A stretch of DNA of 6,800 nucleotides. It comes from JAVBOP01 sp031550405 (lineage in GTDB: Bacteria > Bacteroidota > Ignavibacteria > Kapaibacteriales > UBA2268). The stretch is taken from contig JAVBOP010000055.1 of assembly GCA_031550405.1 (NCBI GenBank), positions 1 through 6,800 of the forward strand, in the 5' to 3' direction. Under the pieces are notes generated by a model. That model saw nothing but the letters and a program-made list of their open reading frames with translations, was not told where the DNA came from and ran no database searches. Shown one piece after another: positions 1 to 6,765 of the stretch (its first letter is position 1; each line of letters begins with the position of its first letter). The position numbers were made by a program, and so were the translations under genes.

Positions 1-1139
1 TTCTTGAAAATGCAATGTATGAATGTTTTGGCTACAAACATTTAGTTCCTGCACATCAAGGGCGTGGTGCTGAACAATTGGTATCTAAAGCATTAATTAA
101 ACCAGGTCAATATGTTCCTGGAAATATGTATTTCACTACAACAAGAGAACATCAAGAACTTGCAGGTGGTATATTTGTTGATGTTATCGTTGATGAAGCT
201 CACGATCCAGAAGCAAAACAACCATTCAAGGGTAATGTTGATTTAAACAAATTTGAAGACCTCATCAAAAAAGTTGGCGGCGAAAATATCGCTTATATCA
301 CTATCGGTGTTACTGTAAACTTGGCAGCCGGCCAACCTGTTTCTATGGCTAACCTTAAAGCTACAAGCGAATTAGCTCATAAACACGGCATTAAAGTTGT
401 TCTTGATGCAACTCGTGCAATGGAAAATGCTTATTTCATTCAACAACGTGAAGAAGGCTATAAAAATAAATCTGTTAAGGAAATTTTACGCGAAATGTGC
501 AGCTATACCGATGTTGCTACTTGTTCAGGTAAAAAAGATTTCCATACAAACATTGGTGGTTTTGCTGCTTGTAATGATGATGATTTAGCTACAGATATGC
601 GTAGTATGGTTGTCGTTTACGAAGGTTTGCAGACTTATGGCGGAATGGCTGGACGTGATATGGAAGCTATGGCTCGCGGTATGTTAGAAGCATGTCAAGA
701 CCATGTTATGGCTCATCGTGTGGCTCAGTCAGAATATCTTGGCAACAAATTGATTGCAGCAGGCATTCCTGTTGTTAATCCAATCGGCGGACACGGTGTA
801 TTTATTAATGCTCGTAAATTCTATCCACATGTTCCTCAAGAGCAATATGTTGCTCAATCACTTGCAGCAGATTTATATATTCATTCTGGCGTTCGTTCAA
901 TGGAACGCGGTATTGTTTCTGCAGGTAGAGATAAAGTTACTGGTCACGAACACAAACCAAAATTGGAAACTATTCGCTTGACAATCCCAAGACGTGTTTA
1001 TACCCAATCACACTTTGATGTTGTAGCAGAAGCGGTAATTGATCTTTACAACAACAAAGAACAAGGAAGAGGTTTGAAAATGGTTTATGAGCCAAAAGCA
1101 TTGCGTTTCTTCCAAGCAAGATTCGAAAAATTAGCATAG
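1..1139 (+). CDS. tpl: Tyrosine phenol-lyase (beta-tyrosinase), 5'-truncated by window edge
   Basis: Cytoplasmic PLP enzyme that cleaves L-tyrosine to phenol, pyruvate and ammonia (EC 4.1.99.2). The frame is open from base 3, and the residues before the first Met (LENA) still fit the family, so the real start lies about 80 codons upstream. Compared from memory with the Citrobacter freundii enzyme, the alignment is ungapped at every landmark I checked, so that numbering applies: Met at 15 is about residue 84. Visible landmarks are HQGRGAE (PLP-phosphate region), DATR (214-217), SGKKD with the PLP lysine 257 at 534-536, and the carboxylate-binding Arg404 at 975-977. Two residues separate it from tryptophanase: Thr124 (135-137; Asp in tryptophanase) and Arg381 in SMERG (906-908; Ile in tryptophanase). 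Expected full length is about 457 aa, normal for the family. Codons favour CGT/GGT with no AGG, CGA or CGG, which suggests high expression. Tryptophanase is the only serious alternative and is unlikely. Confidence 0.93.
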   Translation, partial: LENAMYECFGYKHLVPAHQGRGAEQLVSKALIKPGQYVPGNMYFTTTREHQELAGGIFVDVIVDEAHDPEAKQPFKGNVDLNKFEDLIKKVGGENIAYITIGVTVNLAAGQPVSMANLKATSELAHKHGIKVVLDATRAMENAYFIQQREEGYKNKSVKEILREMCSYTDVATCSGKKDFHTNIGGFAACNDDDLATDMRSMVVVYEGLQTYGGMAGRDMEAMARGMLEACQDHVMAHRVAQSEYLGNKLIAAGIPVVNPIGGHGVFINARKFYPHVPQEQYVAQSLAADLYIHSGVRSMERGIVSAGRDKVTGHEHKPKLETIRLTIPRRVYTQSHFDVVAEAVIDLYNNKEQGRGLKMVYEPKALRFFQARFEKLA

Positions 1140-1159
1140 AATAGCTTATATAAAACATT

Positions 1160-1194
1160 AAAAAGCTCACATTTCGTGAGCTTTTTGTTTTTTT
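1160..1194 (+). terminator. Rho-independent terminator of tpl
   Basis: A perfect 11-bp stem (1160-1170 pairs with 1176-1186, core AGCTCAC/GTGAGCT) has a 5-nt loop ATTTC. The T side of the stem runs into G and then seven Ts (1188-1194). It begins 20 nt after the tpl stop codon. The A-rich left arm could give some termination in the opposite direction, for transcripts coming from ribD, but the minus-strand U-tract is poor. Confidence 0.9.
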
Positions 1195-1380
1195 AAGTAC
1201 CATTGTTTATTTTTCAATATTTACCTCTTATCTCTTTTTTCCATAAGATTATGCTATATAACGATTTAATATGGATAAATTATTCAAGGAATTGGTATGG
1301 AATACGTTTTATAATGCTCTACCTGCATAAAAAAAGTACATAATAACATCAACAATATTTGAAGAACGAATAGCCTAAAT

Positions 1381-1398
1381 AAAGTTTTCACACAAGCT
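1381..1398 (+). repeat. 18-bp direct repeat, copy A (partner 4557-4574)
   Basis: AAAGTTTTCACAC followed by AAGCT matches 4557-4574 at 17 of 18 positions; the one difference is A here and G there. Weaker similarity continues for about ten more bases. Copy B falls in what looks like the N-terminal coding part of a decayed transposase. In the matching frame copy A reads KVFTQAWKAMQ against KVFTRALEAIN. It sits 19 nt beyond the ribD stop, in the short gap between tpl and ribD (1195-1416), where I see no gene. It may be a scrap of a second, almost erased copy of the same element, or coincidence. Confidence 0.4.
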
Positions 1399-1416
1399 TG
1401 GAAAGCAATGCAATGC

Positions 1417-2520
1417 CTATTTCCGGAGAAGCATAATTTGCTCATCGATGCCGCTTTGCAGGCTGCCAGCAACACGATAGGCGCGACAATTAGATAAAGC
1501 TGTGCTTTTGACACTGGAAAAAGCATGCAGTCCGGTGCCGATTATAATTGGAGCATAAAATATGTGAAGCTCATCAACTAAGTCATTATTTATAAAGGCA
1601 CTAAACACGGAAGCTCCACCTTCTACCAGCAAAGATGAAATTTGAAATGTTAGAGATAGTTCATCCAAAAGAAAGGGCAGAGAATTATGAATATTTTTTA
1701 ATAATACTCCTGATTTTTCCAGATAACTGTATTTTTGTCTATCTATATTTTCATCAGAATATGCAATAATTATTTTTCTATCTGCGCACTGCTGTATGAT
1801 ATTACTTTCAATCGGAATTCGTAACTTACTGTCCAATATAACGATTGCAGGCATTGACACCCTTTTTAGTTCTTGATTTTCGAGACGTACATTAAGCATC
1901 GGGTTGTCAGCAATAACGGTATTGATTCCCACTAAAACAGCATCAACTTCGCTGCGTAGAACATGGCTGCGGCGGCGGCTTTCGGCGCTCGTAATCCATT
2001 TCGACTCCCCGGAAGACGTTGCTATGCAGCCATCCAAAGACTGCGCAACCTTCATCACGACGTATGGAATCTTTTGCGTTATATGCTTGAAAAAGAAGCG
2101 GTTTATCCATTTGCAATCATCTTCCATCACACCTGTTATAACCTCAATGCCTGCCTCTTTCAGCTTGCGTATACCATTGCCAGCAACCAGCGGATTGGGG
2201 TCTTGCGTGCCGATAATAACACGGGAAAACTGCTTTTTTATAATCGTATCAATGCACGGAGGCTGTTTGCCAAAATGCGAACACGGCTCAAGATTAACTG
2301 CAAGCGTCATTCCAGCAAAGGACTTGCAGCTGGCATTATTCATGGCGTCAATTTCAGCATGAATATCGCCATACCGCTTGTGCCAACCCTCGCCTACGAT
2401 GCTGCCATTATCGAGAATAACCGCTCCTACCAAAGGGTTTGGCGAAACATTGCCAATGCCGTTCAAAGCAAGTTCAAGGCAGCGGCGCATTGCGGCAATA
2501 TCATTTGTTAGTGTTTTCAT
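1417..2520 (-). CDS. ribD: Bifunctional riboflavin biosynthesis deaminase/reductase RibD
   Basis: Carries out two successive cytoplasmic steps of riboflavin synthesis: deamination of 2,5-diamino-6-ribosylamino-pyrimidinone 5'-phosphate, then NADPH-dependent reduction of the ribosyl side chain (EC 3.5.4.26 and 1.1.1.193). The protein is 367 aa, typical for full-length RibD. Residues 1-145 form the cytidine-deaminase-like domain: SPNPLVGAVI (26-35), HAE with zinc ligand His54 and catalytic Glu56, and PCSHFGKQPPC with zinc ligands Cys80 and Cys89. Residues 150-367 form the reductase: KVAQSLDGCIA (157-167), GESKWIT (171-177), VGINTVIADNP (197-207) and the VEGG nucleotide loop (299-302). I chose ATG at 2520 over the GTG at 2565 because the extra 15 residues look unlike the family and that GTG lies inside the candidate promoter. 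No Shine-Dalgarno is visible. Both domains look intact. It is transcribed alone here, divergent from the phosphohexomutase gene and convergent with tpl. No FMN riboswitch is recognisable upstream. Confidence 0.95.
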   Translation of the reverse strand: MKTLTNDIAAMRRCLELALNGIGNVSPNPLVGAVILDNGSIVGEGWHKRYGDIHAEIDAMNNASCKSFAGMTLAVNLEPCSHFGKQPPCIDTIIKKQFSRVIIGTQDPNPLVAGNGIRKLKEAGIEVITGVMEDDCKWINRFFFKHITQKIPYVVMKVAQSLDGCIATSSGESKWITSAESRRRSHVLRSEVDAVLVGINTVIADNPMLNVRLENQELKRVSMPAIVILDSKLRIPIESNIIQQCADRKIIIAYSDENIDRQKYSYLEKSGVLLKNIHNSLPFLLDELSLTFQISSLLVEGGASVFSAFINNDLVDELHIFYAPIIIGTGLHAFSSVKSTALSNCRAYRVAGSLQSGIDEQIMLLRK

Positions 2521-2553
2521 AATCAAGGAATGCGATAAGTATGTTGTAAATTT

Positions 2554-2585
2554 CAAATATAGCACATTTTGTGCAAGTACGGAAA
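2554..2585 (-). promoter_or_regulatory. Candidate Bacteroidota-type promoter of ribD with internal inverted repeat
   Basis: On the minus strand TATATTTG (2561-2554) matches the Bacteroidota -7 box TAnnTTTG exactly. TTTC (2585-2582), 20 nt further upstream, is a one-mismatch -33 box (TTTG). The box ends 33 nt before the ribD ATG. The spacer contains the inverted repeat GCACA-TTT-TGTGC (2562-2574), directly against the -7 box, where a repressor could compete with RNA polymerase. The promoter is inferred from consensus only, and nothing here identifies a regulator. Confidence 0.5.
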
Positions 2586-2756
2586 TATTAATCGCATATT
2601 TTTTATTTTTCAGCTTTCACAAAAAATACAGACAGGACGAAGCAGAATAAATATTATGCATGCTTTGAAGAGCTTCTGCATAAACTCAAAAGATTTGCAA
2701 CCAAAAGCAAAGTTACGATTTTTTCAGCATTAATCTTTCTCCATTTTAATTATTAT

Positions 2757-2788
2757 TTTTATTTTATAGCAGGTTTTTATTATATTTG
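2757..2788 (+). promoter_or_regulatory. Candidate promoter of the phosphohexomutase gene
   Basis: TATATTTG at 2781-2788 matches TAnnTTTG exactly. A T-rich stretch (TTTT at 2757-2760) lies 20 nt upstream in place of a clear TTTG -33 box. Transcription from here would give a leader of about 160 nt before the ATG at 2958. Such boxes also occur by chance in DNA this AT-rich, so confidence is limited. Confidence 0.35.
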
Positions 2789-2957
2789 CATTTGTGTAAA
2801 TGGATGATCAAAACTCAACCAATACATTTAACTGCAATAATTAAATCACTTGAGCGGTTTTGAATTAAAATATTTTTAAATTATAAATCTATCGACCGAA
2901 CGACAGAAGAAAAATGCAAATGCAAAAAAATTAATAATATATTTACATGGTTTTGTT

Positions 2958-4373
2958 ATGATAAAATTTGGAACTGATGGCTGGCGAGGTTTGATCGCCA
3001 AAGATTTTACTTATGAAAACTTGGATATTGTTGCCTACGCAACAGCGAAGTATATCTTAAAAAATAAGAAAGTCAAGAAAACAAAGCCACCTGCCGTAGT
3101 TGTTGGCTATGATTCTCGTTTTCTATCTAAGGAATTTGCAACGGAAGTGGCGCTAATTCTTGCAAGCCAGGATATAGTTGTGCATTTGACAGATGAGATA
3201 TCTTCTACTCCGCAAATTTCTTTCCATACAAAACAGAAAAGCGTAGATCTGGGTATTGTGATTACCGCAAGCCATAACCCACCGGAATATAATGGGTATA
3301 AGCTAAAAGCAACTTTTGGCGGTCCTGCAACTCCGGGTCAAATAGCAGAACTTGAAGAAGAATTAAATAAAATTAAAAATAAAAAATTATCAATAAAGCT
3401 CCTGTCTCTCGAAGCATATATTGAGCAAAAAAAGATACGAATGTTCAATGCCAAAGAATCGTATATCCGCCTTATAAAAAAGAAGATAAAGATTGAGGAA
3501 ATCCGAGAGGCAGACATTAAATTACTATATGATCCAATGTATGGCGCTGGAATAAATACCATTAAATTTCTACTTCCCGACGCCAAAGAAATACACAATG
3601 TCTTTAATCCATCGTTTGGCAATATTCATCACCCCGAGCCGATTGCGGAAAATTTATTCTCGCTTATGGAAAAAGTAAAGGACGGCAAGTTTGATATTGG
3701 CATAGCAACTGACGGTGATGCTGATAGGCTTGGAGCGGTAGACCACACAGGCGCATTTGTCGATTCGCATAAAATTTTCATGATACTGCTGAAATATCTA
3801 TACGAAAAAAAGAAGAAGCGCGGCATTGTCGTAAAAACGGTATCGCTTACTTCGATGGTCGATAAATACTGCGAAAAGAAAGGCATTGACCTGCGAGAAA
3901 CGCCTGTCGGCTTTAAATACGCCGCTGAATTAATGGCAAACAGCACTGTGCTTATAGGTGGCGAGGAGTCTGGAGGCTTAGGCACCATTATGCACATACC
4001 GGAACGTGATGGTCTGTTTAATGCCATGCTATTGCTGGAAGCTATGGTAGTCCGCAATATGTCGCTTCAAGAGCTTTGTCTTGAATTGGATGAAGAATTT
4101 GGACCTCACAGATTTATGCGGCGAGATGTCACGGTTACACCCCAGCAAAAGAAATCTATACTTGCAGCAGTAGAAAAAAAACCTGCTAAACTGGGCAAAG
4201 AAAATGTGCTAAACATTTCTACACGAGATGGCTACAAATTCTTTTTTGAAAATGGCTGGCTTCTTATCCGCGCCTCTGGCACCGAACCGTTAATCCGTTT
4301 CTATGCCGAAGCCGATTCAATGGGCAGAGTCAGCGAATTATTAGACGAAGGTTTAAAGCTTGCTGGAAGATAA
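2958..4373 (+). CDS. Alpha-D-phosphohexomutase (phosphoglucomutase/phosphomannomutase family)
   Basis: Mg-dependent cytoplasmic mutase that moves phosphate between C1 and C6 of a hexose phosphate through a phosphoserine, linking glycolysis to nucleotide-sugar and polysaccharide synthesis. The protein is 471 aa, normal for this branch. All four domain signatures are present: N-terminal FGTDGWRG (4-11); the catalytic loop TASHNPPEYNG with phosphoserine Ser105 (codon 3270-3272); the metal loop DGDADR with Asp252, 254 and 256; the sugar-specificity loop GGEESGG (E336, E337, S338); and the phosphate-binding loop RASGTEPLIR (438-447). GEESGG resembles glucose/mannose mutases rather than GlmM enzymes, which I recall as carrying a GEQSGH-type loop, but the exact substrate cannot be fixed from sequence. 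Residues about 130-180 are Lys/Glu-rich. The ATG at 2958 starts directly at the conserved N-terminus, with no Shine-Dalgarno. No intrinsic terminator with a T-run follows the stop. It appears to be monocistronic. Confidence 0.92.
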   Translation: MIKFGTDGWRGLIAKDFTYENLDIVAYATAKYILKNKKVKKTKPPAVVVGYDSRFLSKEFATEVALILASQDIVVHLTDEISSTPQISFHTKQKSVDLGIVITASHNPPEYNGYKLKATFGGPATPGQIAELEEELNKIKNKKLSIKLLSLEAYIEQKKIRMFNAKESYIRLIKKKIKIEEIREADIKLLYDPMYGAGINTIKFLLPDAKEIHNVFNPSFGNIHHPEPIAENLFSLMEKVKDGKFDIGIATDGDADRLGAVDHTGAFVDSHKIFMILLKYLYEKKKKRGIVVKTVSLTSMVDKYCEKKGIDLRETPVGFKYAAELMANSTVLIGGEESGGLGTIMHIPERDGLFNAMLLLEAMVVRNMSLQELCLELDEEFGPHRFMRRDVTVTPQQKKSILAAVEKKPAKLGKENVLNISTRDGYKFFFENGWLLIRASGTEPLIRFYAEADSMGRVSELLDEGLKLAGR

Positions 4374-4382
4374 TTATGAAAA

Positions 4383-4423
4383 AATATCCATAATTGTGCA
4401 GACAATAGAAAATTAAGGATATT
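4383..4423 (+). repeat. Nested inverted repeat after the phosphohexomutase stop codon
   Basis: Outer arms AATATCC (4383-4389) and GGATATT (4417-4423) enclose inner arms ATTGT (4393-4397) and ACAAT (4402-4406) around GCAG. It starts 10 nt after the stop codon. In RNA it could fold as a two-step hairpin at the 3' end of the message, but no T-run follows, so it is not a standard intrinsic terminator. The inner asymmetry (3 nt on one side, 10 on the other) makes the fold weak. Confidence 0.35.
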
Positions 4424-4556
4424 CGCAGGGTATGCCCAATCTGGCGTAATATTCATACTATCTGTTACATTTGCATTAATTGTATGTTATTTAAGCAGAG
4501 TAAACAGAGCATGGAATAGATTGCACTGTTTTTTTTACATTGATAAAAAAACAAAA

Positions 4557-4574
4557 AAAGTTTTCACACGAGCT
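4557..4574 (+). repeat. 18-bp direct repeat, copy B (partner 1381-1398)
   Basis: Same orientation as copy A, 17 of 18 identical. It lies at the upstream edge of the transposase remnant, in the frame that reads KVFTRALEAINIEQ before a frameshift near 4591. Confidence 0.4.
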
Positions 4575-5055
4575 CTCGAAGCGATAAATATTGAACAAAA
4601 ATAAATCCAAATCCAGAAAATATTCAAGTCGTGGCACTCCTATTAAATTGAATAATACAAATAGGTTACTGCTTTTGTTGACGTACTATAGGGAATATTG
4701 CACCCAATTTCAAGTAGGTGTTGCTTATAGCATTTCGGAAAGCCAGAGCTGCGAAATTATCAAGGATGTTGAAAAAAATAAATTCAAAACAGTGCTGATA
4801 AATGCCACTGCAATCTTTGCAGAACACTCTAAAAAAATAAAAATAAATTATTCTAGCAAGAAAATGTCCATTGGCAAAGCAAGCCATAACTTGCCTTGCC
4901 ACGATCATAAAGAAGAACCGCCAAAGCTCGCCCGGAAGAATAACCTCAGCTATTTAGCTATTTTTCGAAGCTCATACCTTCTCAATATCACCACCAAAAA
5001 ATATCAATCTTTTAGAATTATAGCAATTGTTTAGCCAAAATTGCTTATCTTAATG
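4557..5055 (+). pseudogene. Decayed IS5-family-like transposase remnant
   Basis: From TTG at 4591 a 147-codon frame stays open, but it reads as a damaged transposase. Residues 15-61 resemble the N-terminal helix-turn-helix of IS5-family (IS1031/ISL2-like) enzymes: GTPIKL, then LTYYREY, then SISES before DVEK. Residues 67-91 resemble the start of the DDE domain (VLINATA, then NYSSKK). Damage: the usual linker of roughly 20-25 residues between these parts is missing; the first catalytic Asp is Asn71 (codon 4801-4803); there is no ATG start, and a stop at 4585 blocks upstream extension. Residues that fit the preceding part (KVFTRALEAINIEQ) are in another frame from 4557. Later family-like residues (LFFEAH, then SPPKNINLLEL, then QLFSQN) appear in the +1 frame at about 4956-5040, interrupted by stops. 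The rest of the DDE domain is absent. I could not identify terminal inverted repeats. The family call is from remembered patterns, not a search. Confidence 0.65.
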
Positions 5056-5084
5056 CTGTTTTTCAATCAGCTTATTTACTAATC

Positions 5085-6377
5085 ATGAGAAAAATATTCT
5101 TTGCGATGGCGCTTATATCCAATTTCTATCTGGCGGCACAATCCGATTCGGAGCAGGAGGATTTTTATATGGATGCTGTTATTTTTAAGGGAGATAAGAC
5201 GGATTCTGCTCGCATTGATTTTTTTTGTATCATTCCAAACAAGACGCTGCATTTTACGAATACGGGTGAATCTCATGTTGCAAAATATGAACTAATTGTT
5301 AACATTACTGATTCATTGAACAACAAAGTAGTTACGCATAAATACGATAAAATTATAAAGGTTAAGGAATACACTGCAGCTCAGAGTGCAAATGGCGAGT
5401 TCTCTAAAATTCAGGAACAGTACTATTTGCCGGCGGGAAATTACAAAATCAAAACGATTTTGCATGATTCGTTTTCTAAAAACGAGTATGAAAAAGGGCG
5501 GAATATGACGCTGGTAAATTTTTCTGAATATCCAATTTCGTCAAGCGGTATTTTGCTGGTGAGTGCCATAGAAGAAAATGAAAAAAAATTCATAATCACG
5601 CCGCATATTTCTGATAATATTGGTACATTGCAGTCTGGATATTTTGCTTTCTTTGAACTTTATAACAGCTTGCATTATAATGAGGTTAGCATCCACAGCG
5701 AAATAATTGACAATGAAACAAAAGAAGTCATTTATTCGGATAACACTGTTAAAAACATAAAGGATAGCGCAACAAGCCAAATCTATATTCATTTCCCGAA
5801 TACTATAAATTACGGAAGAAAGCTAAATACATTAAAAATAACGATTTATCCTGCTTCAAAAAATGCGGCAGACAATAATGACATATTGGCTGTTACTCAG
5901 CGTTCAATAAGGAATGTATCGCATCTGCTGTCTAAAATATCTGCAAACTTGGATGACGCTATTCGCCAAATGCGGTATGTAGCAAGCAATTCTGAATTTA
6001 AATCCATAAAAGAAGCAAAAAATGACAAGGACAAGTTGAAGCGGTTCGAAGATTTCTGGCGCAAATTCGACCCAACGCCGAATACGGAGCGGAACGAGGC
6101 GCTGGAGGAATATTATTACCGTATCGACTATGCCAATAAAAATTTCAAGTCCTACACGGAGGGTTGGCTGACCGACAAGGGGCATGTGTTCGTGGTTTAT
6201 GGTCCGCCGAATGCCGTTGACAGGTCAAGCTCTTCGGCGTATTCGACCTCGACGGTTTATGAAAAATGGACATACTACAACAATCGGGTTTTCATTTTTT
6301 ACGACGCCACAGGGTTTGGCGATTTCAGGTTGAGCAGCCCGAGCGTCGTTTCAGAATTGTATGAATATCACCCTTAA
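5085..6377 (+). CDS. Secreted GWxTD-domain protein of unknown function
   Basis: 430 aa. An N-terminal signal peptide is clear: MRK, a hydrophobic stretch (4-18), and probable cleavage after Ala18 (LAA-QS). There is no lipobox Cys, so it should be exported and not lipid-anchored. Residues about 25-280 are rich in alternating hydrophobic/polar strands and probably form beta-sandwich domains I do not recognise. Residues about 320-425 are the GWxTD domain: FWRKFDPTPNTERNE (324-338), Tyr-rich helix 343-349, the namesake GWLTD (360-364), VYGPPNAVDR (371-380), and YEKWTYY with FIFYD (392-407). Families with this domain are common in Bacteroidota/Chlorobiota, and I know of no established biochemical role. 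The ATG at 5085 is set by the signal peptide; there is no Shine-Dalgarno. It starts 30 bp after the transposase remnant ends, so a local promoter is expected, but I see no TAnnTTTG box. GC content rises sharply in the GWxTD part. Confidence 0.88.
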   Translation: MRKIFFAMALISNFYLAAQSDSEQEDFYMDAVIFKGDKTDSARIDFFCIIPNKTLHFTNTGESHVAKYELIVNITDSLNNKVVTHKYDKIIKVKEYTAAQSANGEFSKIQEQYYLPAGNYKIKTILHDSFSKNEYEKGRNMTLVNFSEYPISSSGILLVSAIEENEKKFIITPHISDNIGTLQSGYFAFFELYNSLHYNEVSIHSEIIDNETKEVIYSDNTVKNIKDSATSQIYIHFPNTINYGRKLNTLKITIYPASKNAADNNDILAVTQRSIRNVSHLLSKISANLDDAIRQMRYVASNSEFKSIKEAKNDKDKLKRFEDFWRKFDPTPNTERNEALEEYYYRIDYANKNFKSYTEGWLTDKGHVFVVYGPPNAVDRSSSSAYSTSTVYEKWTYYNNRVFIFYDATGFGDFRLSSPSVVSELYEYHP

Positions 6378-6402
6378 TACCATTTGTATGCCCAAAGTAT
6401 GG

Positions 6403-6422
6403 CAATGGGTTGCAACCCATTG
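6403..6422. repeat. Perfect 20-bp palindrome
   Basis: Half-site CAATGGGTTG is followed at once by its exact reverse complement. It starts 26 bp after the stop of the GWxTD gene. Outer bases ATACC (6377-6381) and GGTAT (6427-6431) add a possible outer stem. No T-run follows, so it is not a typical intrinsic terminator. It could be a dispersed palindromic repeat, a transcript-end hairpin or a protein-binding site. Confidence 0.7.
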
Positions 6423-6748
6423 TTAAGGTATGTGTATAGTACAACATTTACCCTGCACTAAAGTACAGGATTGATAAGTATCACATTTTTTCAACCCCAT
6501 GTTTTAACATAGTGTACATATTGAAATACATTCTATAATTATAGATAAGATACATGTTCCCTTTTTTAGACAATACATATTCAACATAGGATATGTGCTG
6601 CCCTACGTTGGAAATGGCATTTCTTATGTTGGAAATTAATAGTCCATGATAGGAATGCAAATGTTATATGTATGATTTTCATTTTCTTGTCTCGGCAAAC
6701 AAACATCCTGCAATGGAATACAAAAAACATAGTTAGGAAACATATTAT

Positions 6749-6765
6749 CGCTCTTTGACAATTGA
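6749..6765 (+). promoter_or_regulatory. boxA-like antitermination signal (probable rrn leader)
   Basis: CGCTCTTTGACAATTGA matches the E. coli rrn leader boxA stretch TGCTCTTTAACAATTTA at 14 of 17 positions, including the CTCTTT core. In rRNA operons this RNA element is bound by NusB/NusE, shortly before 16S rRNA. Only 35 bases follow in the window, so the expected gene is not visible. A boxA also occurs in the leader of some CRISPR arrays. Confidence 0.5.

Larger units (their letters stand above)
2521..2957. other. Divergent intergenic region between ribD and the phosphohexomutase gene
   Basis: 437 bp between two divergent start codons, strongly AT-rich, with no credible gene on either strand. 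It contains the ribD promoter candidate (2554-2585) and one for the phosphohexomutase gene (2757-2788). The rest is AT-rich with long T runs (about 2718-2785) and the loose inverted pair ATGCA/TGCAT near 2657-2683. I see no RNA gene or riboswitch. Confidence 0.6.

Noticed and set aside
1271..1330. Small open frame between tpl and ribD (19 codons from ATG)
   Set aside because: Too short, no recognisable features and no promoter or ribosome-binding evidence.
1963..2511. 182-codon plus-strand open frame, with another at 1904-2362, antisense to ribD
   Set aside because: Both lie entirely opposite the conserved RibD deaminase and reductase motifs. Their translations show no recognisable motif and are explained as shadows of a real gene.
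2521..2957. FMN riboswitch ahead of ribD
   Set aside because: I could not find the conserved RFN-element blocks on the minus strand upstream of the start; the sequence is AT-rich and lacks the expected GC-rich helices.
5022..5045. Inverted repeat AGCAATT/AATTGCT with a 10-nt loop, as a terminator or IS end
   Set aside because: The stem is weak and AT-rich, no T-run follows directly, and there is no matching copy at the other end of the transposase remnant.
6604..6636. Possible CRISPR array from the repeated TAyGTTGGAAAT
   Set aside because: Only two short copies 21 bp apart, with no longer repeat unit and no spacer series; no cas gene in the window.
6593..6649. 18-codon open frame spanning the GTTGGAAAT repeats
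   Set aside because: Length is expected by chance; the internal similarity in the peptide comes from the DNA repeat.
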